In this document: piece after piece, positions 8,169 to 16,693 of the stretch
Layout of the letters: each line of letters begins with the position of its first letter
How positions within the stretch are numbered: the first letter of the stretch is position 1
Origin: Arthrobacter sp. DWC3
GTDB lineage: Bacteria; Actinomycetota; Actinomycetes; Actinomycetales; Micrococcaceae
Assembly (NCBI RefSeq): GCF_002929375.1
Contig: NZ_PJIP01000007.1
Location: 1 to 64,000 of the forward strand
DNA length: 64,000 nucleotides
Direction: 5' to 3'
Notes under the pieces: model-generated
What the model was told of the DNA's origin: nothing
Seen by the model: only the letters and a program-made list of their open reading frames with translations
Databases searched by the model: none
Made by a program: the position numbers and the translations under genes

Positions 8169-9137
8169 CTACCGCGCGTAGTGGCGGGCCAGCCGCTCGA
8201 AGCCCTCGTCGATGCCGACGGCCGGCTCCCAGTCGAGGACATCGCGTGTGCGCCGCTGGTCGAACCAGTGCGCGGTCGAGAGCTGTTCGGCGAGGAAGCG
8301 GGTCATGGGAGGCTCCTCGGTGCGGCCCGCGGCGAGCCAGGCGCGCTCGATCACCGCTCCGGCGCCGCGCGCGAGTGCTCCGGGGAGCGACCACGCCGGG
8401 GGCGCCACCCCGCCGGCACGGCAGATCCCGGCCACGAGCTCCGCGATGGGGCGCGGCTCGCCGTTCGTGACCACGAAGGCCTGGCCCTGTGCGGCATCCA
8501 TGCGCCGCAGGCAGGCGACGATCGCCGACGCCGCGTTGTCCACGTAGGTCGTGTCGATCAGGGCGGTGCCGCCGTCGAGCAGGGGCAGGCGGCGGCGTCG
8601 CGCCCGGTCGACGACGCGCTCCACGAGCTGCGTGTCGCCCGGACCCCAGACGATGTGCGGCCGCACCGCGGCGACGCGGAAGGTCGGCGTGGACAGGCCG
8701 AGGGCCAGGAGTTCCGCGGCAGCCTTCGTCCGTGCGTAGTCGCCCCGTGCGGAGCGCGGATCGGCGGGGCCGGCGGGAGCGCCGACGAGGGACGACCCGT
8801 CGTGGGCGACCGAGGGGGAGGAGACCTGCACGACGTCGGTCACCCCGGCGGCCCTGGCCGCGTCGAGGACGTGCCTCGTGCCGTCGACGTTGACGCGCTC
8901 GAACTCCGCCGCCGCGCCCGTGAAGGAGACCTTCGCCGCCAGGTGGATCACCGCGGTGCACCCCCGTAGCGCAGCCGCGACGGCGTCCGGGTCCTCGACG
9001 GACCCGAGGGCGTCCTGTGCTCCCGGGACGCCGGACGGGCGGCGCTGGAAGCACCGCACCTCGCGGCCGTCGGTGAGCAGGTGCTGCGCGACGGCGCGCC
9101 CGAGCATGCCGCTCGCGCCGGTCACGAGAACCGTCAC
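8169..9137 (-). CDS. oleD: OleD, NADPH-dependent 2-alkyl-3-ketoacid reductase of olefin synthesis
   Basis: A 322-residue extended short-chain dehydrogenase of the 3-beta-HSD-like family. The nucleotide loop is VTGASGMLG (G7, G10, G13), and the catalytic pair Y134 and K138 sits in GDYARTK. In olefin biosynthesis OleD reduces the beta-keto acid made by OleA to a 2-alkyl-3-hydroxy acid. The function is assigned from context, as the third gene of an oleA-oleBC-oleD operon; the sequence alone would only say NAD-dependent epimerase/dehydratase. The GTG start overlaps the oleBC stop (GTGA). No signal or membrane segment is seen; Ole proteins act as cytosolic complexes. Confidence 0.88.
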   Translation of the reverse strand: MTVLVTGASGMLGRAVAQHLLTDGREVRCFQRRPSGVPGAQDALGSVEDPDAVAAALRGCTAVIHLAAKVSFTGAAAEFERVNVDGTRHVLDAARAAGVTDVVQVSSPSVAHDGSSLVGAPAGPADPRSARGDYARTKAAAELLALGLSTPTFRVAAVRPHIVWGPGDTQLVERVVDRARRRRLPLLDGGTALIDTTYVDNAASAIVACLRRMDAAQGQAFVVTNGEPRPIAELVAGICRAGGVAPPAWSLPGALARGAGAVIERAWLAAGRTEEPPMTRFLAEQLSTAHWFDQRRTRDVLDWEPAVGIDEGFERLARHYAR

Positions 9138-11761
9138 AGGGAGCCCGCCCGCCCGCCGGACAGGAAGCGGCCGCTCCATGCGGCGATCCGGGCGCGGTCG
9201 ATCTTCGCGTTGTGGCGGACGTCCACGGGCAGGGCCGGGACGGCGACCACGGCCGCGAGGTCCACGCCGCGTCCCCGTGCGGCCGTCCGGGCCGCGGCGG
9301 CCAGCGGCGCGTCCGCGAGGTGCGGGCGCCTCGTCGTCCCGGTCTCGAGGACCGCGACGACGGCCTGCGTGCCGGCGGGACCCACGCCCACGACGGCGGC
9401 CAGGCGGACGCCGTCGAGTGCCTCCAGCGCCTGCTCGAGCCCCACGGGCGTCAGTACGCCGGCGGCGGACGTGATGACGTGGCCCAGCCGGCCCTCGACC
9501 CACAGGCGCCCCTCGGCGTCGAAGTGCCCCACGTCGCCCGTGCGGTGCCATGGCCCGGTCCGTGCCGCGCCCTGCTGCGTGCGCCACAGGCGGAAGTAGC
9601 GGTCCTTGACGTGCGGGGCGTCGACGAGGATCTCGCCCGTGACGCCGGGCGTCGTGGCCGGCGCTCCCGTCGCCGCGCCGGCGCCGTCGAGCGGGCTGAC
9701 GACCGCGCGGGCACCGTGGACGGGCAGGCCCACGCAGACGCCGTTCCCGACGCCCTCCGCGTCCGACGCCGCGGCGGCCCGGATGCCGTCGAGATCGATG
9801 TCGGCGACGAGGAGGGACTCCGTCATCCCGTAGGGCGTGTGGAGGGCGGCCGCCGGCACGAGGGCCTGGACGGCCTCGAGCAGCGGGAGGGGGATGGGCG
9901 CACCCGCGGAGAGCAGCAGGGTGATCCGGCCGAGGGCGCGCCGGCCGTCGGCGTCGAGGTCCGACGACGTCGCCAGGACGTTCCGCAGGGCCGCGGGCGA
10001 GGCGAACACGACGGTCGCCCCGACGGCTGCCGCGGCGGCGGCCAGCGCCCCGGCGGTGAGGGTCCGCGGCGCCGTCACGTCCATGGCCGGGGTCACGGAG
10101 GTGGCGCCGAGTGCGGGCCCGAGGAGGGCGAAGGGCGCGAACCCGGCCACGAGCGCCGTCCCGGGCCCCAGTCCCAGGGTGCGCTCGACGGCGTCGCGCA
10201 TCGCGGAGAGCTGCCGGTGCGTGTAGACCACGCCCTTGGCGGGCCCGGTGGATCCCGAGGTGAACAGGATCGCCGCGTCGGCATCGGCATCGGGCACCGG
10301 GACGTCGGTCGTCGGATGGGCGGCACGCAGATCACCGAGGGAGGCCTCGACGTCGAGCGCCCTGCGCTTCGCCGGGGCGAGGGAGCCCACACTGATGCGG
10401 CGGCCCGGCCAGCGGAAGGCACGGGCGGCGAGGAGGGCCCGTTCGACGCCGATCACGACGTCGGGTGCGGAGCCCTTGACCGCCCGGCTGAGGCCCCGGG
10501 CGCCCAGGCCGGCGTCCGCGACGACGATGACCGCGCCGACGCGCAGGCACGCGTAGATGAGGACGGTGAGGTCCACGCCGGGCGGGACGAGGAGGCTGAC
10601 CCGGGTACCGGGTCCGTACCCGAGCGCGGTCAGTCCCGCGGCGACGGCGGCGACGTCGTCGTCGAGCTGCCGCCAGGACAGCATGCGCGGGGGGCCCGCG
10701 GGGGTCATCTCGGCGACCGCCGTCGTCGCGCCCTCGGGGCCGTCCGCGAGGTCGGCGAGCCGCCGGCCGAGCGGCGTGAACGGGACGGTGGAGCGGCCGG
10801 TGTCCGCGGCGGGGGCGCTGGTCGGTGCGGCGCCGCCGACCGTGCCGGCGCCGACCGAGCGGGCCGCGAGCCATTCCATGGCGGTCGAGGCCGTGTCGGC
10901 GTCCTCCTGGACGAGGTGGCCCGCGTGTTCGAAGCGGTGGACGTCCGCGTGCGGCAGGCGCCCGGCGAGGTCCTCGAGGTAGGTGTCCGAGAAGATCGGG
11001 TCGTGCGGGCCCCACATCATGAGCACGGGGGCGTCGATGCTGCGGATGCCCTCCGCCGTCGCGGTGAGCGCCGGGTAGCTCGGGTGGGACGGGTCGGCGG
11101 GGATGTCCGAGACGAAGTTCGCGATGCCCCGGCGGTCCGCCACGGACCGGTAGGGGGCGCGGAAGGCGCGGCGGACGTCGCGATCGAGCGCGGGCCGGGC
11201 GAGGCCGAGCGTGACGTCGAGGAAGGCGGTGCTCGTCCGCGTGCCGAGGCGGTGCACCCCGGGGGCCAGGGCGAGCCGGAGCGGTGCGGGGATCGGTCGG
11301 TCCCCGTCCTGGTGGATCGCGGTGTTGGTGAGGATCACGCCGGCCAGCGAGTCCCGGTTGCGGTCGGCGAAGCCGAGGCTGACCACACCGCCCCAGTCGT
11401 GGCCGACCGTGACCACGGGCCCGGAGACACCGACGGCCGCGACGAAGTCCTCGAGGTCCGTGATGCGGTGGGCGAGGCGGCGGAACACGCCGGTCCGGTC
11501 CGAGTAGCCCATGTCCAGCTGGTCGACGGCGATCACGCGCCACCCGGCGTCGCGCCCCGCCGCGAGGTAGCTGCGCCACAGGTAGGACCAGGTGGGGTTG
11601 CCGTGCACGCACAGCAGCGTGCCCTTCGCGGGGCCGGTGAGGTCCGGGCCGTTGTCGAGGTAGTGCCAGCGGTGCGTGGTACCCGGGGCATCGGCGCCGC
11701 TGGTCGAGGGCACGTCGATGCGCGCCGACCACGAGGGATCGACGCCGGGGAGTGCTACCAC
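9134..11761 (-). CDS. oleBC: OleBC fusion: beta-lactone decarboxylase plus beta-lactone synthetase
   Basis: An 875-residue two-domain enzyme. Residues ~1-300 are an alpha/beta hydrolase of the haloalkane-dehalogenase type: HGNPTW near 53, nucleophile D122 in GHDWGG, D254 in GPHDP, and H282 in AGHLVQ. This matches OleB, which splits the beta-lactone to the cis-olefin and CO2. An Ala/Thr/Pro linker (~303-328) leads to an acyl-adenylating domain with P-loop FTSGSTGPAKG (500-510), TPYGMTES and a C-terminal lysine (K853, NAKIDR), matching OleC, which forms the beta-lactone with ATP. GTG start with GGAG in front, overlapping the oleA stop. OleBC fusions are known in Micrococcus-type actinobacteria. 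Confidence 0.9.
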   Translation of the reverse strand: MVALPGVDPSWSARIDVPSTSGADAPGTTHRWHYLDNGPDLTGPAKGTLLCVHGNPTWSYLWRSYLAAGRDAGWRVIAVDQLDMGYSDRTGVFRRLAHRITDLEDFVAAVGVSGPVVTVGHDWGGVVSLGFADRNRDSLAGVILTNTAIHQDGDRPIPAPLRLALAPGVHRLGTRTSTAFLDVTLGLARPALDRDVRRAFRAPYRSVADRRGIANFVSDIPADPSHPSYPALTATAEGIRSIDAPVLMMWGPHDPIFSDTYLEDLAGRLPHADVHRFEHAGHLVQEDADTASTAMEWLAARSVGAGTVGGAAPTSAPAADTGRSTVPFTPLGRRLADLADGPEGATTAVAEMTPAGPPRMLSWRQLDDDVAAVAAGLTALGYGPGTRVSLLVPPGVDLTVLIYACLRVGAVIVVADAGLGARGLSRAVKGSAPDVVIGVERALLAARAFRWPGRRISVGSLAPAKRRALDVEASLGDLRAAHPTTDVPVPDADADAAILFTSGSTGPAKGVVYTHRQLSAMRDAVERTLGLGPGTALVAGFAPFALLGPALGATSVTPAMDVTAPRTLTAGALAAAAAAVGATVVFASPAALRNVLATSSDLDADGRRALGRITLLLSAGAPIPLPLLEAVQALVPAAALHTPYGMTESLLVADIDLDGIRAAAASDAEGVGNGVCVGLPVHGARAVVSPLDGAGAATGAPATTPGVTGEILVDAPHVKDRYFRLWRTQQGAARTGPWHRTGDVGHFDAEGRLWVEGRLGHVITSAAGVLTPVGLEQALEALDGVRLAAVVGVGPAGTQAVVAVLETGTTRRPHLADAPLAAAARTAARGRGVDLAAVVAVPALPVDVRHNAKIDRARIAAWSGRFLSGGRAGSL

Positions 11762-12780
11762 GCAATCTCCATCATGGAGGTGTTCAGGCCCGAGCCGACG
11801 CCGAGACACAGCACGCGGTCGCCGGGGGCCAGTGACTGCGACTCCTGGGCGAGGGTCATCGGCAGCGACGCCGGTCCCACGTTGCCCCAGTGCGGGAAGG
11901 TGATGGGCACACGCTCACGCTCGAGGTCCACGGCCTTGATGATGGCGTTGGTGTACGAGTTGGAGACCTGGTGGGTGACGTAGCGGTCCATGGAGTCCCA
12001 CGCCCACCCGTCCGCCTGCGCCTCGTGCCACGCGGTGACCACGAGCTCCAGGCCGCCGTCGAGCAGGCCCTTCGTGTCGGTGTACATGCCGTCGATCCCG
12101 CCCACGCACAGCTCATGATGCTGCGTCCCCGCGCGGGACACGCCGCCGAGGATGCGGTGGGAGCCGGGATGCAGGTCGGCCGGGCCGATCACGGCCGCGG
12201 CGGCGCCGGACCCGAGGGTCAGGGTCGCGAATTCCGCCAGGAAGTCGGCGCGCGTCGAGTCCTCCCGGTTGAGGCGGCGGAACGTCGCCTCCTGCGTGCG
12301 CTGGGCGTCCTCGCCCGCGACGATCAGGGCGTACTTGATCTGCCCCGAATCGATCATGTTCGCCGCGAGGGTCATGCCGTTGACGAAGCCGAGGCACGCG
12401 TTGGCGAGGTCGAAGTTCATGGCCGAGGACGGCAGGCCCAGCGAGTGGTGGATCTTCACGGCCACGGACGGCTCGAGGTTCCGCCGGGTCACCGAGGTGT
12501 TGATGAGCAGGCCCACGTCGCCCGGTTCGATCCCGGCCTCCGCCATCGCCTTCGCGCCGGCCTCGATGGCGGCGTCGTCGAAGTCGGACCCCGGGGACCA
12601 CCAGCGCCGCTCCGTGACGCCTGCCACGCGTTCGAGGAGCCGCTTGGAGAGGCGGAGCCTCTTCAGGCTGGGGGCGAGCCGCTCGTCGAACTCTGCGGAA
12701 CTGACGACTACCGGCGCCTCCACACTCGTGACGGCGAGCAAGGCCGTGTTGTCATGTCGGAACGTCGCGTTACCGGTCAA
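11755..12780 (-). CDS. oleA: OleA, thiolase-fold condensing enzyme for head-to-head fatty acyl condensation
   Basis: A 341-residue FabH-like thiolase. It joins two acyl-CoAs in a non-decarboxylative Claisen condensation, the first step of long-chain olefin synthesis. The active-site triad is visible: C129 in NACLGF, H270 in VTHQVS and N300 in WGNVG; E103 in RRNLEPS matches the glutamate that OleA contributes across the dimer. This glutamate and the TSVTRRN segment separate it from true FabH, which is encoded elsewhere in the window. It starts with TTG behind GCAGGAAAT. The first gene of the oleA-oleBC-oleD operon, read away from smc. Confidence 0.9.
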   Translation of the reverse strand: MTGNATFRHDNTALLAVTSVEAPVVVSSAEFDERLAPSLKRLRLSKRLLERVAGVTERRWWSPGSDFDDAAIEAGAKAMAEAGIEPGDVGLLINTSVTRRNLEPSVAVKIHHSLGLPSSAMNFDLANACLGFVNGMTLAANMIDSGQIKYALIVAGEDAQRTQEATFRRLNREDSTRADFLAEFATLTLGSGAAAAVIGPADLHPGSHRILGGVSRAGTQHHELCVGGIDGMYTDTKGLLDGGLELVVTAWHEAQADGWAWDSMDRYVTHQVSNSYTNAIIKAVDLERERVPITFPHWGNVGPASLPMTLAQESQSLAPGDRVLCLGVGSGLNTSMMEIAW

Positions 12781-13013
12781 ATTTCCTGCCTCGTCTTGTC
12801 AGCGCCGGTGCGTGGCCGTGAAGGACCCACGGATGGATCGGCCTGGACGCTCTGAATACTGCTGAAACTTTTGTAAGCCTACTTCGCAATGCGGCGGCGG
12901 GTCACGTCGAATTCGGCCGTGCGTGCGGCCGAGCCCCCCGATACGCCGCTTCCCACCGGCTCCGCGCCGGCCCCGCTCCGTGTCCGGTGCCCGGCACCGT
13001 CGGTGGGTTCCAG

Positions 13014-13019
13014 TAGATT
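13014..13019 (+). promoter_or_regulatory. -10 element TAGATT upstream of smc
   Basis: TAGATT matches TAnnnT and lies 36 bases before the smc GTG, with GGAG of a Shine-Dalgarno in between (GGAGATCCTGACACC). The rest of the 274-bp gap to oleA is G/C-rich without other clear features. Confidence 0.4.
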
Positions 13020-13054
13020 AGGGAGGTCCTACACCACCTGGAGATCCTGACACC

Positions 13055-16000
13055 GTGCATCTGAAGAGTCTAACCGTGCGAGGGTTCAAGTCTTTCGCCT
13101 CGGCGACCACCTTCGACTTCGAACCCGGCGTCACCGCCGTCGTGGGACCCAACGGCTCCGGCAAGTCGAACGTGGTGGATGCGCTCGCCTGGGTCATGGG
13201 CGAGCAGGGCGCCAAGACGCTGCGGGGCGGCAGGATGGAGGACGTCATCTTCGCGGGGACGTCCGGTGCCGCCGGCCGGGCCCCGCTGGGCCGGGCCCAG
13301 GTGTCGCTCACCATCGACAACAGCGATGGCGCCCTCCCCATCGAGTACACCGAGGTGACCATCAGCCGCACCCTCTTTAGGGCGGGCGGCTCCGAGTACG
13401 CGATCAACGGCAGGAGCTGCCGGCTGCTGGACATCCAGGAGCTGCTCTCGGACTCCGGCCTGGGGCGCGAGATGCACGTGATCGTCGGCCAGGGCCAGCT
13501 CGACAAGGTGCTGCACGCCACACCCGAGGACCGGCGCGGCTTCATCGAGGAGGCCGCCGGGATCCTCAAGCACCGCCGCCGCCGCGAGAAGACCGTCCGG
13601 AAGCTCGACGCGATGCAGGCGAACCTCGCACGCCTGTCCGACCTCACCGGCGAGCTGCGGCGGCAGCTGACGCCCCTCGGGAAGCAGGCCGAGGTGGCCC
13701 GCCGCGCCCAGCAGGTGCAGTTCGCCGTCCGGGACGCGCGGTCGCGCCTGCTCGCCGACGAGCTCGTCACCCTGCGCGCGGGCTTCGCCCGCGACGCCGC
13801 GGCCGAAGCGGCGCTGCAGGCGCGCCGCGAGGAGCTCGAGGCGGAGCTCGGCGCCGCCCAGGAACGCCAGGCGCACCTCGAGCAGGCCGCCGCCGCGTCC
13901 GTCCCGGCCCTCAACCGCGCCCGGGAGACCTGGTACGCGCTCTCGAGCGCCCGTGAGAAGCTCGCGGCACTCGCCGCCCGCGCCGAGGACCGGGGACACC
14001 TCCTCGGGCAGGACGGCGCCGACCCCGACCAGGGCCGCGACCCCGACCACCTGGACCGGCAGGCAGTCCGCGTCCGCGCCGAGGTGGCGGGACTGCAGGA
14101 GGAGGTCGCGTCGCTCGCCCGCGCGCTCGAGGACACCCTCGCCGTCCGCAAGGCGGCGGAGGAGGCCTCGTCCGCCGAGGACGCGCGGCTCGCGCGGCTG
14201 CTCCGGGCCGCTGCCGACCGGCGCGAGGGCGACGCACGGCTCGCGGGGACCGTCGGTGCGGCACGGTCGCGCGTCGAGTCGGCCGTCGCCGAGCTCGGCC
14301 GCCTCCGCGGGTCCATCGCCGCCGCCGAGGAGCGGCGCCGGACGGCCGAACGCGACTTCGCCGCCCTCGAGGGCCAGGTGGCCGGCGCCGAGCAGGGGGA
14401 GGAGGGGCTCGACGCCGAGTACGAGGACGCCGCCGCCGTCCTGGCGGCCGTCACCGAGGAGCACAGTGCCCTCGTCGAGGAGGAGCGTGCGGCCGACCGT
14501 GCGCGCGGCGCCCTCGCGGCACGGCTCGAGGCGCAGCGCGAGGGCCTGCAGCAGCGCGACGGGTCGGGGGCGCTCCTCGCCGCAGCGCTCGACGGCGTGT
14601 CCTCGCCGCTCGCGCAGCTCCTCCACGTGGTGCCGGGCTTCGAGAAGGCGGTCGCGGCAGCACTCGCCCACACGGCGGACGCCGTCACCGTGGACAGCGT
14701 GCCGGCGGCCGTCCGCGCCCTGGAGTTCCTCAAGCACGACGACGCCGGCCAGGTGTCGCTCGTCGTGGCACCCAACGAGCCGGGGGACTCCCGGACCTCC
14801 CGCCCGGAGGAGCAGCCACCCGCGACACCGGACGCCCCGCACGCCCCGGACGCCCCGGTCGCCGCCCTCGCCGTCGTGGGCGTACCGGCCGCGCTGCGTG
14901 CCGCCGTCGATCACCTCCTGGCCGGCGTCGTCGTCGTCGGGGAGCTCACGCGGGCCGCCCGCCTGGTGGAGGACGGGACGGCGTCCGTGGCCGTCACGTG
15001 CGAGGGCGACGTCCTGTCCCGACACACGGCGCGCGGGGGCACCCCCGGGGCCGCGGGCTACCTCGAACTGCGGGCCGCGGCCGACCGCACGGAGGCGGAC
15101 CTCGCCGGGGCCGTCGCCGCGACCGAGCGCCTGCGGTTCCGGCTGTCCGCCGTGACCGCACGCAGGGAGGCCGCTCGGCAGCGCGTGGAGGCGGCCCTGG
15201 AACGCCTCCACGAATCCGATGCCCGGATGGCGGCCGTGGCCGAGAAGCTCGGCCAGCTGAACGCGTCCCTCCGTTCGGCCGCCGGCGAGGCCGAACGCCT
15301 CGCCTCCCTGGTACGGGCCGCCGAGGGGAACCTCGCCCGGGAGGAGGCGAAGCTGCAGGAAGCCGCCCGGCGCCTGCAGGACCTGCAGGCGCAGCCCGTC
15401 GAGGCCGAGCCCTCCACCGGGCAGCGCGACGCCCTGCAACGCGCCGCCGTCGACGCCCGGCAGGCCGAACTCGAGGCGCGTCTGGCGCTCCGCAGCCGCG
15501 AGGAGCAGCTCGCGGCGCTCGGCAACCGTGCCGCGTCGCTCGAGCGCGCCGCGCAGTCCGAACGGCGCGCACGGGAGCAGGCCGCCGAGAGGGCGAGGAT
15601 CCGCGCAGCGCAGGCACGCAAGGCCGCTGCCGTCGCCGCGGCCGCACGCCAGGCCGAGCGCGCCGCCGCCTCCTCCGTGGCCGCGGCCGCCGAGCACCGC
15701 GACGCCGCCGAGCGCGCGCGCGACCAGCAGGACGCCGAACTCCACGCCGTGCGCAGGGCCACCGCGGACCTCGCCGTCGACCTCGCGCGGCTGACCGACT
15801 CCGTCCACCGCGACGAGATCGCCCGCACGCAGCAGAGGCTCAGGATCGAGGCCCTCGAGGACCGCGCCATCGAGGAGCTCGGCCTGACGCCGGACCACCT
15901 CGTGGACGAGTTCGGCCCGCACCTTCCCGTACCCGCCGACGCAGCGCCGGAGGACAAGTGGGCCGCCCTGCGGGCAGCCGTCGACGACGACGGCAATCCC

Positions 16001-16693
16001 GTGCCGGTGGGCGTGCCGTTCGTGCGCGAGCAGCAGGAGAGGAGGCTGAAGCGCGCCGAACGGGACCTCGCGGCCCTCGGCCGGGTGAACCCGCTGGCGC
16101 TCGAGGAGTTCGCGGCCCTCGAGGAGCGGCACCAGTTCCTCAGCGAGCAGCTGGCCGATCTCAGAGCCACCCGGAAGGACCTCCTGGACATCATCCGGGA
16201 CGTCGACGAGCGCGTGGAACAGGTGTTCACGGCCGCCTTCCACGACACCGCCGAGCAGTTCGAGCGCGTCTTCGCGACGCTGTTCCCCGGCGGTGAGGGC
16301 AGGCTCGTGCTCACGGACCCCTCGGACATGCTCACCACGGGGATCGAGGTCGAGGCGCGGCCCGCCGGCAAGAAGATCAAGCGCCTGTCCCTCCTCTCGG
16401 GCGGGGAACGCTCGCTGACGGCCGTGGCGCTCCTCGTCGCGATCTTCAAGGCCCGCCCCTCCCCGTTCTACGTGATGGACGAGGTGGAGGCAGCCCTCGA
16501 CGACACCAACCTGGGCCGCCTCATCACGATCTTCCGGGAACTGCGGGAGTCCAGCCAGCTGATCATCATCACCCACCAGAAGCGCACGATGGAGGTGGCC
16601 GACGCGCTCTACGGCGTCACGATGCGCGGCGACGGCGTGTCCACCGTGATCAGCCAGCGCCTCGACGCCGCGGTGGCACCGGCCCTCGGCTAG
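13055..16693 (+). CDS. smc: Chromosome segregation ATPase SMC
   Basis: A 1212-residue condensin-like ATPase that compacts and segregates the chromosome with ScpA/ScpB. The Walker A loop GPNGSGKS sits at 31-38, the signature LSGGE at 1114-1118, and Walker B YVMDEVEAALD near 1139-1149. Two long Ala/Arg/Glu-rich coiled coils (~170-500 and ~690-1010) flank the hinge (~520-690). The hinge contains a Pro/Ala-rich low-complexity insert (RPEEQPPATPDAPH) not expected in the core fold. GTG start; full family length. ftsY lies downstream on the same strand but an opposed MFS gene separates them. The last 44 bases overlap the end of that MFS gene. Confidence 0.97.
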   Translation: MHLKSLTVRGFKSFASATTFDFEPGVTAVVGPNGSGKSNVVDALAWVMGEQGAKTLRGGRMEDVIFAGTSGAAGRAPLGRAQVSLTIDNSDGALPIEYTEVTISRTLFRAGGSEYAINGRSCRLLDIQELLSDSGLGREMHVIVGQGQLDKVLHATPEDRRGFIEEAAGILKHRRRREKTVRKLDAMQANLARLSDLTGELRRQLTPLGKQAEVARRAQQVQFAVRDARSRLLADELVTLRAGFARDAAAEAALQARREELEAELGAAQERQAHLEQAAAASVPALNRARETWYALSSAREKLAALAARAEDRGHLLGQDGADPDQGRDPDHLDRQAVRVRAEVAGLQEEVASLARALEDTLAVRKAAEEASSAEDARLARLLRAAADRREGDARLAGTVGAARSRVESAVAELGRLRGSIAAAEERRRTAERDFAALEGQVAGAEQGEEGLDAEYEDAAAVLAAVTEEHSALVEEERAADRARGALAARLEAQREGLQQRDGSGALLAAALDGVSSPLAQLLHVVPGFEKAVAAALAHTADAVTVDSVPAAVRALEFLKHDDAGQVSLVVAPNEPGDSRTSRPEEQPPATPDAPHAPDAPVAALAVVGVPAALRAAVDHLLAGVVVVGELTRAARLVEDGTASVAVTCEGDVLSRHTARGGTPGAAGYLELRAAADRTEADLAGAVAATERLRFRLSAVTARREAARQRVEAALERLHESDARMAAVAEKLGQLNASLRSAAGEAERLASLVRAAEGNLAREEAKLQEAARRLQDLQAQPVEAEPSTGQRDALQRAAVDARQAELEARLALRSREEQLAALGNRAASLERAAQSERRAREQAAERARIRAAQARKAAAVAAAARQAERAAASSVAAAAEHRDAAERARDQQDAELHAVRRATADLAVDLARLTDSVHRDEIARTQQRLRIEALEDRAIEELGLTPDHLVDEFGPHLPVPADAAPEDKWAALRAAVDDDGNPVPVGVPFVREQQERRLKRAERDLAALGRVNPLALEEFAALEERHQFLSEQLADLRATRKDLLDIIRDVDERVEQVFTAAFHDTAEQFERVFATLFPGGEGRLVLTDPSDMLTTGIEVEARPAGKKIKRLSLLSGGERSLTAVALLVAIFKARPSPFYVMDEVEAALDDTNLGRLITIFRELRESSQLIIITHQKRTMEVADALYGVTMRGDGVSTVISQRLDAAVAPALG

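Noticed and set aside
9212-11983. A 923-codon plus-strand frame over oleBC
   Set aside because: Antisense shadow of the oleBC gene; rich in Arg/Gly/Glu and no domain.
13070-16576. A 1168-codon open frame antisense to smc
   Set aside because: High GC keeps shadow frames open; the smc strand has all family motifs and the antisense product is low-complexity.
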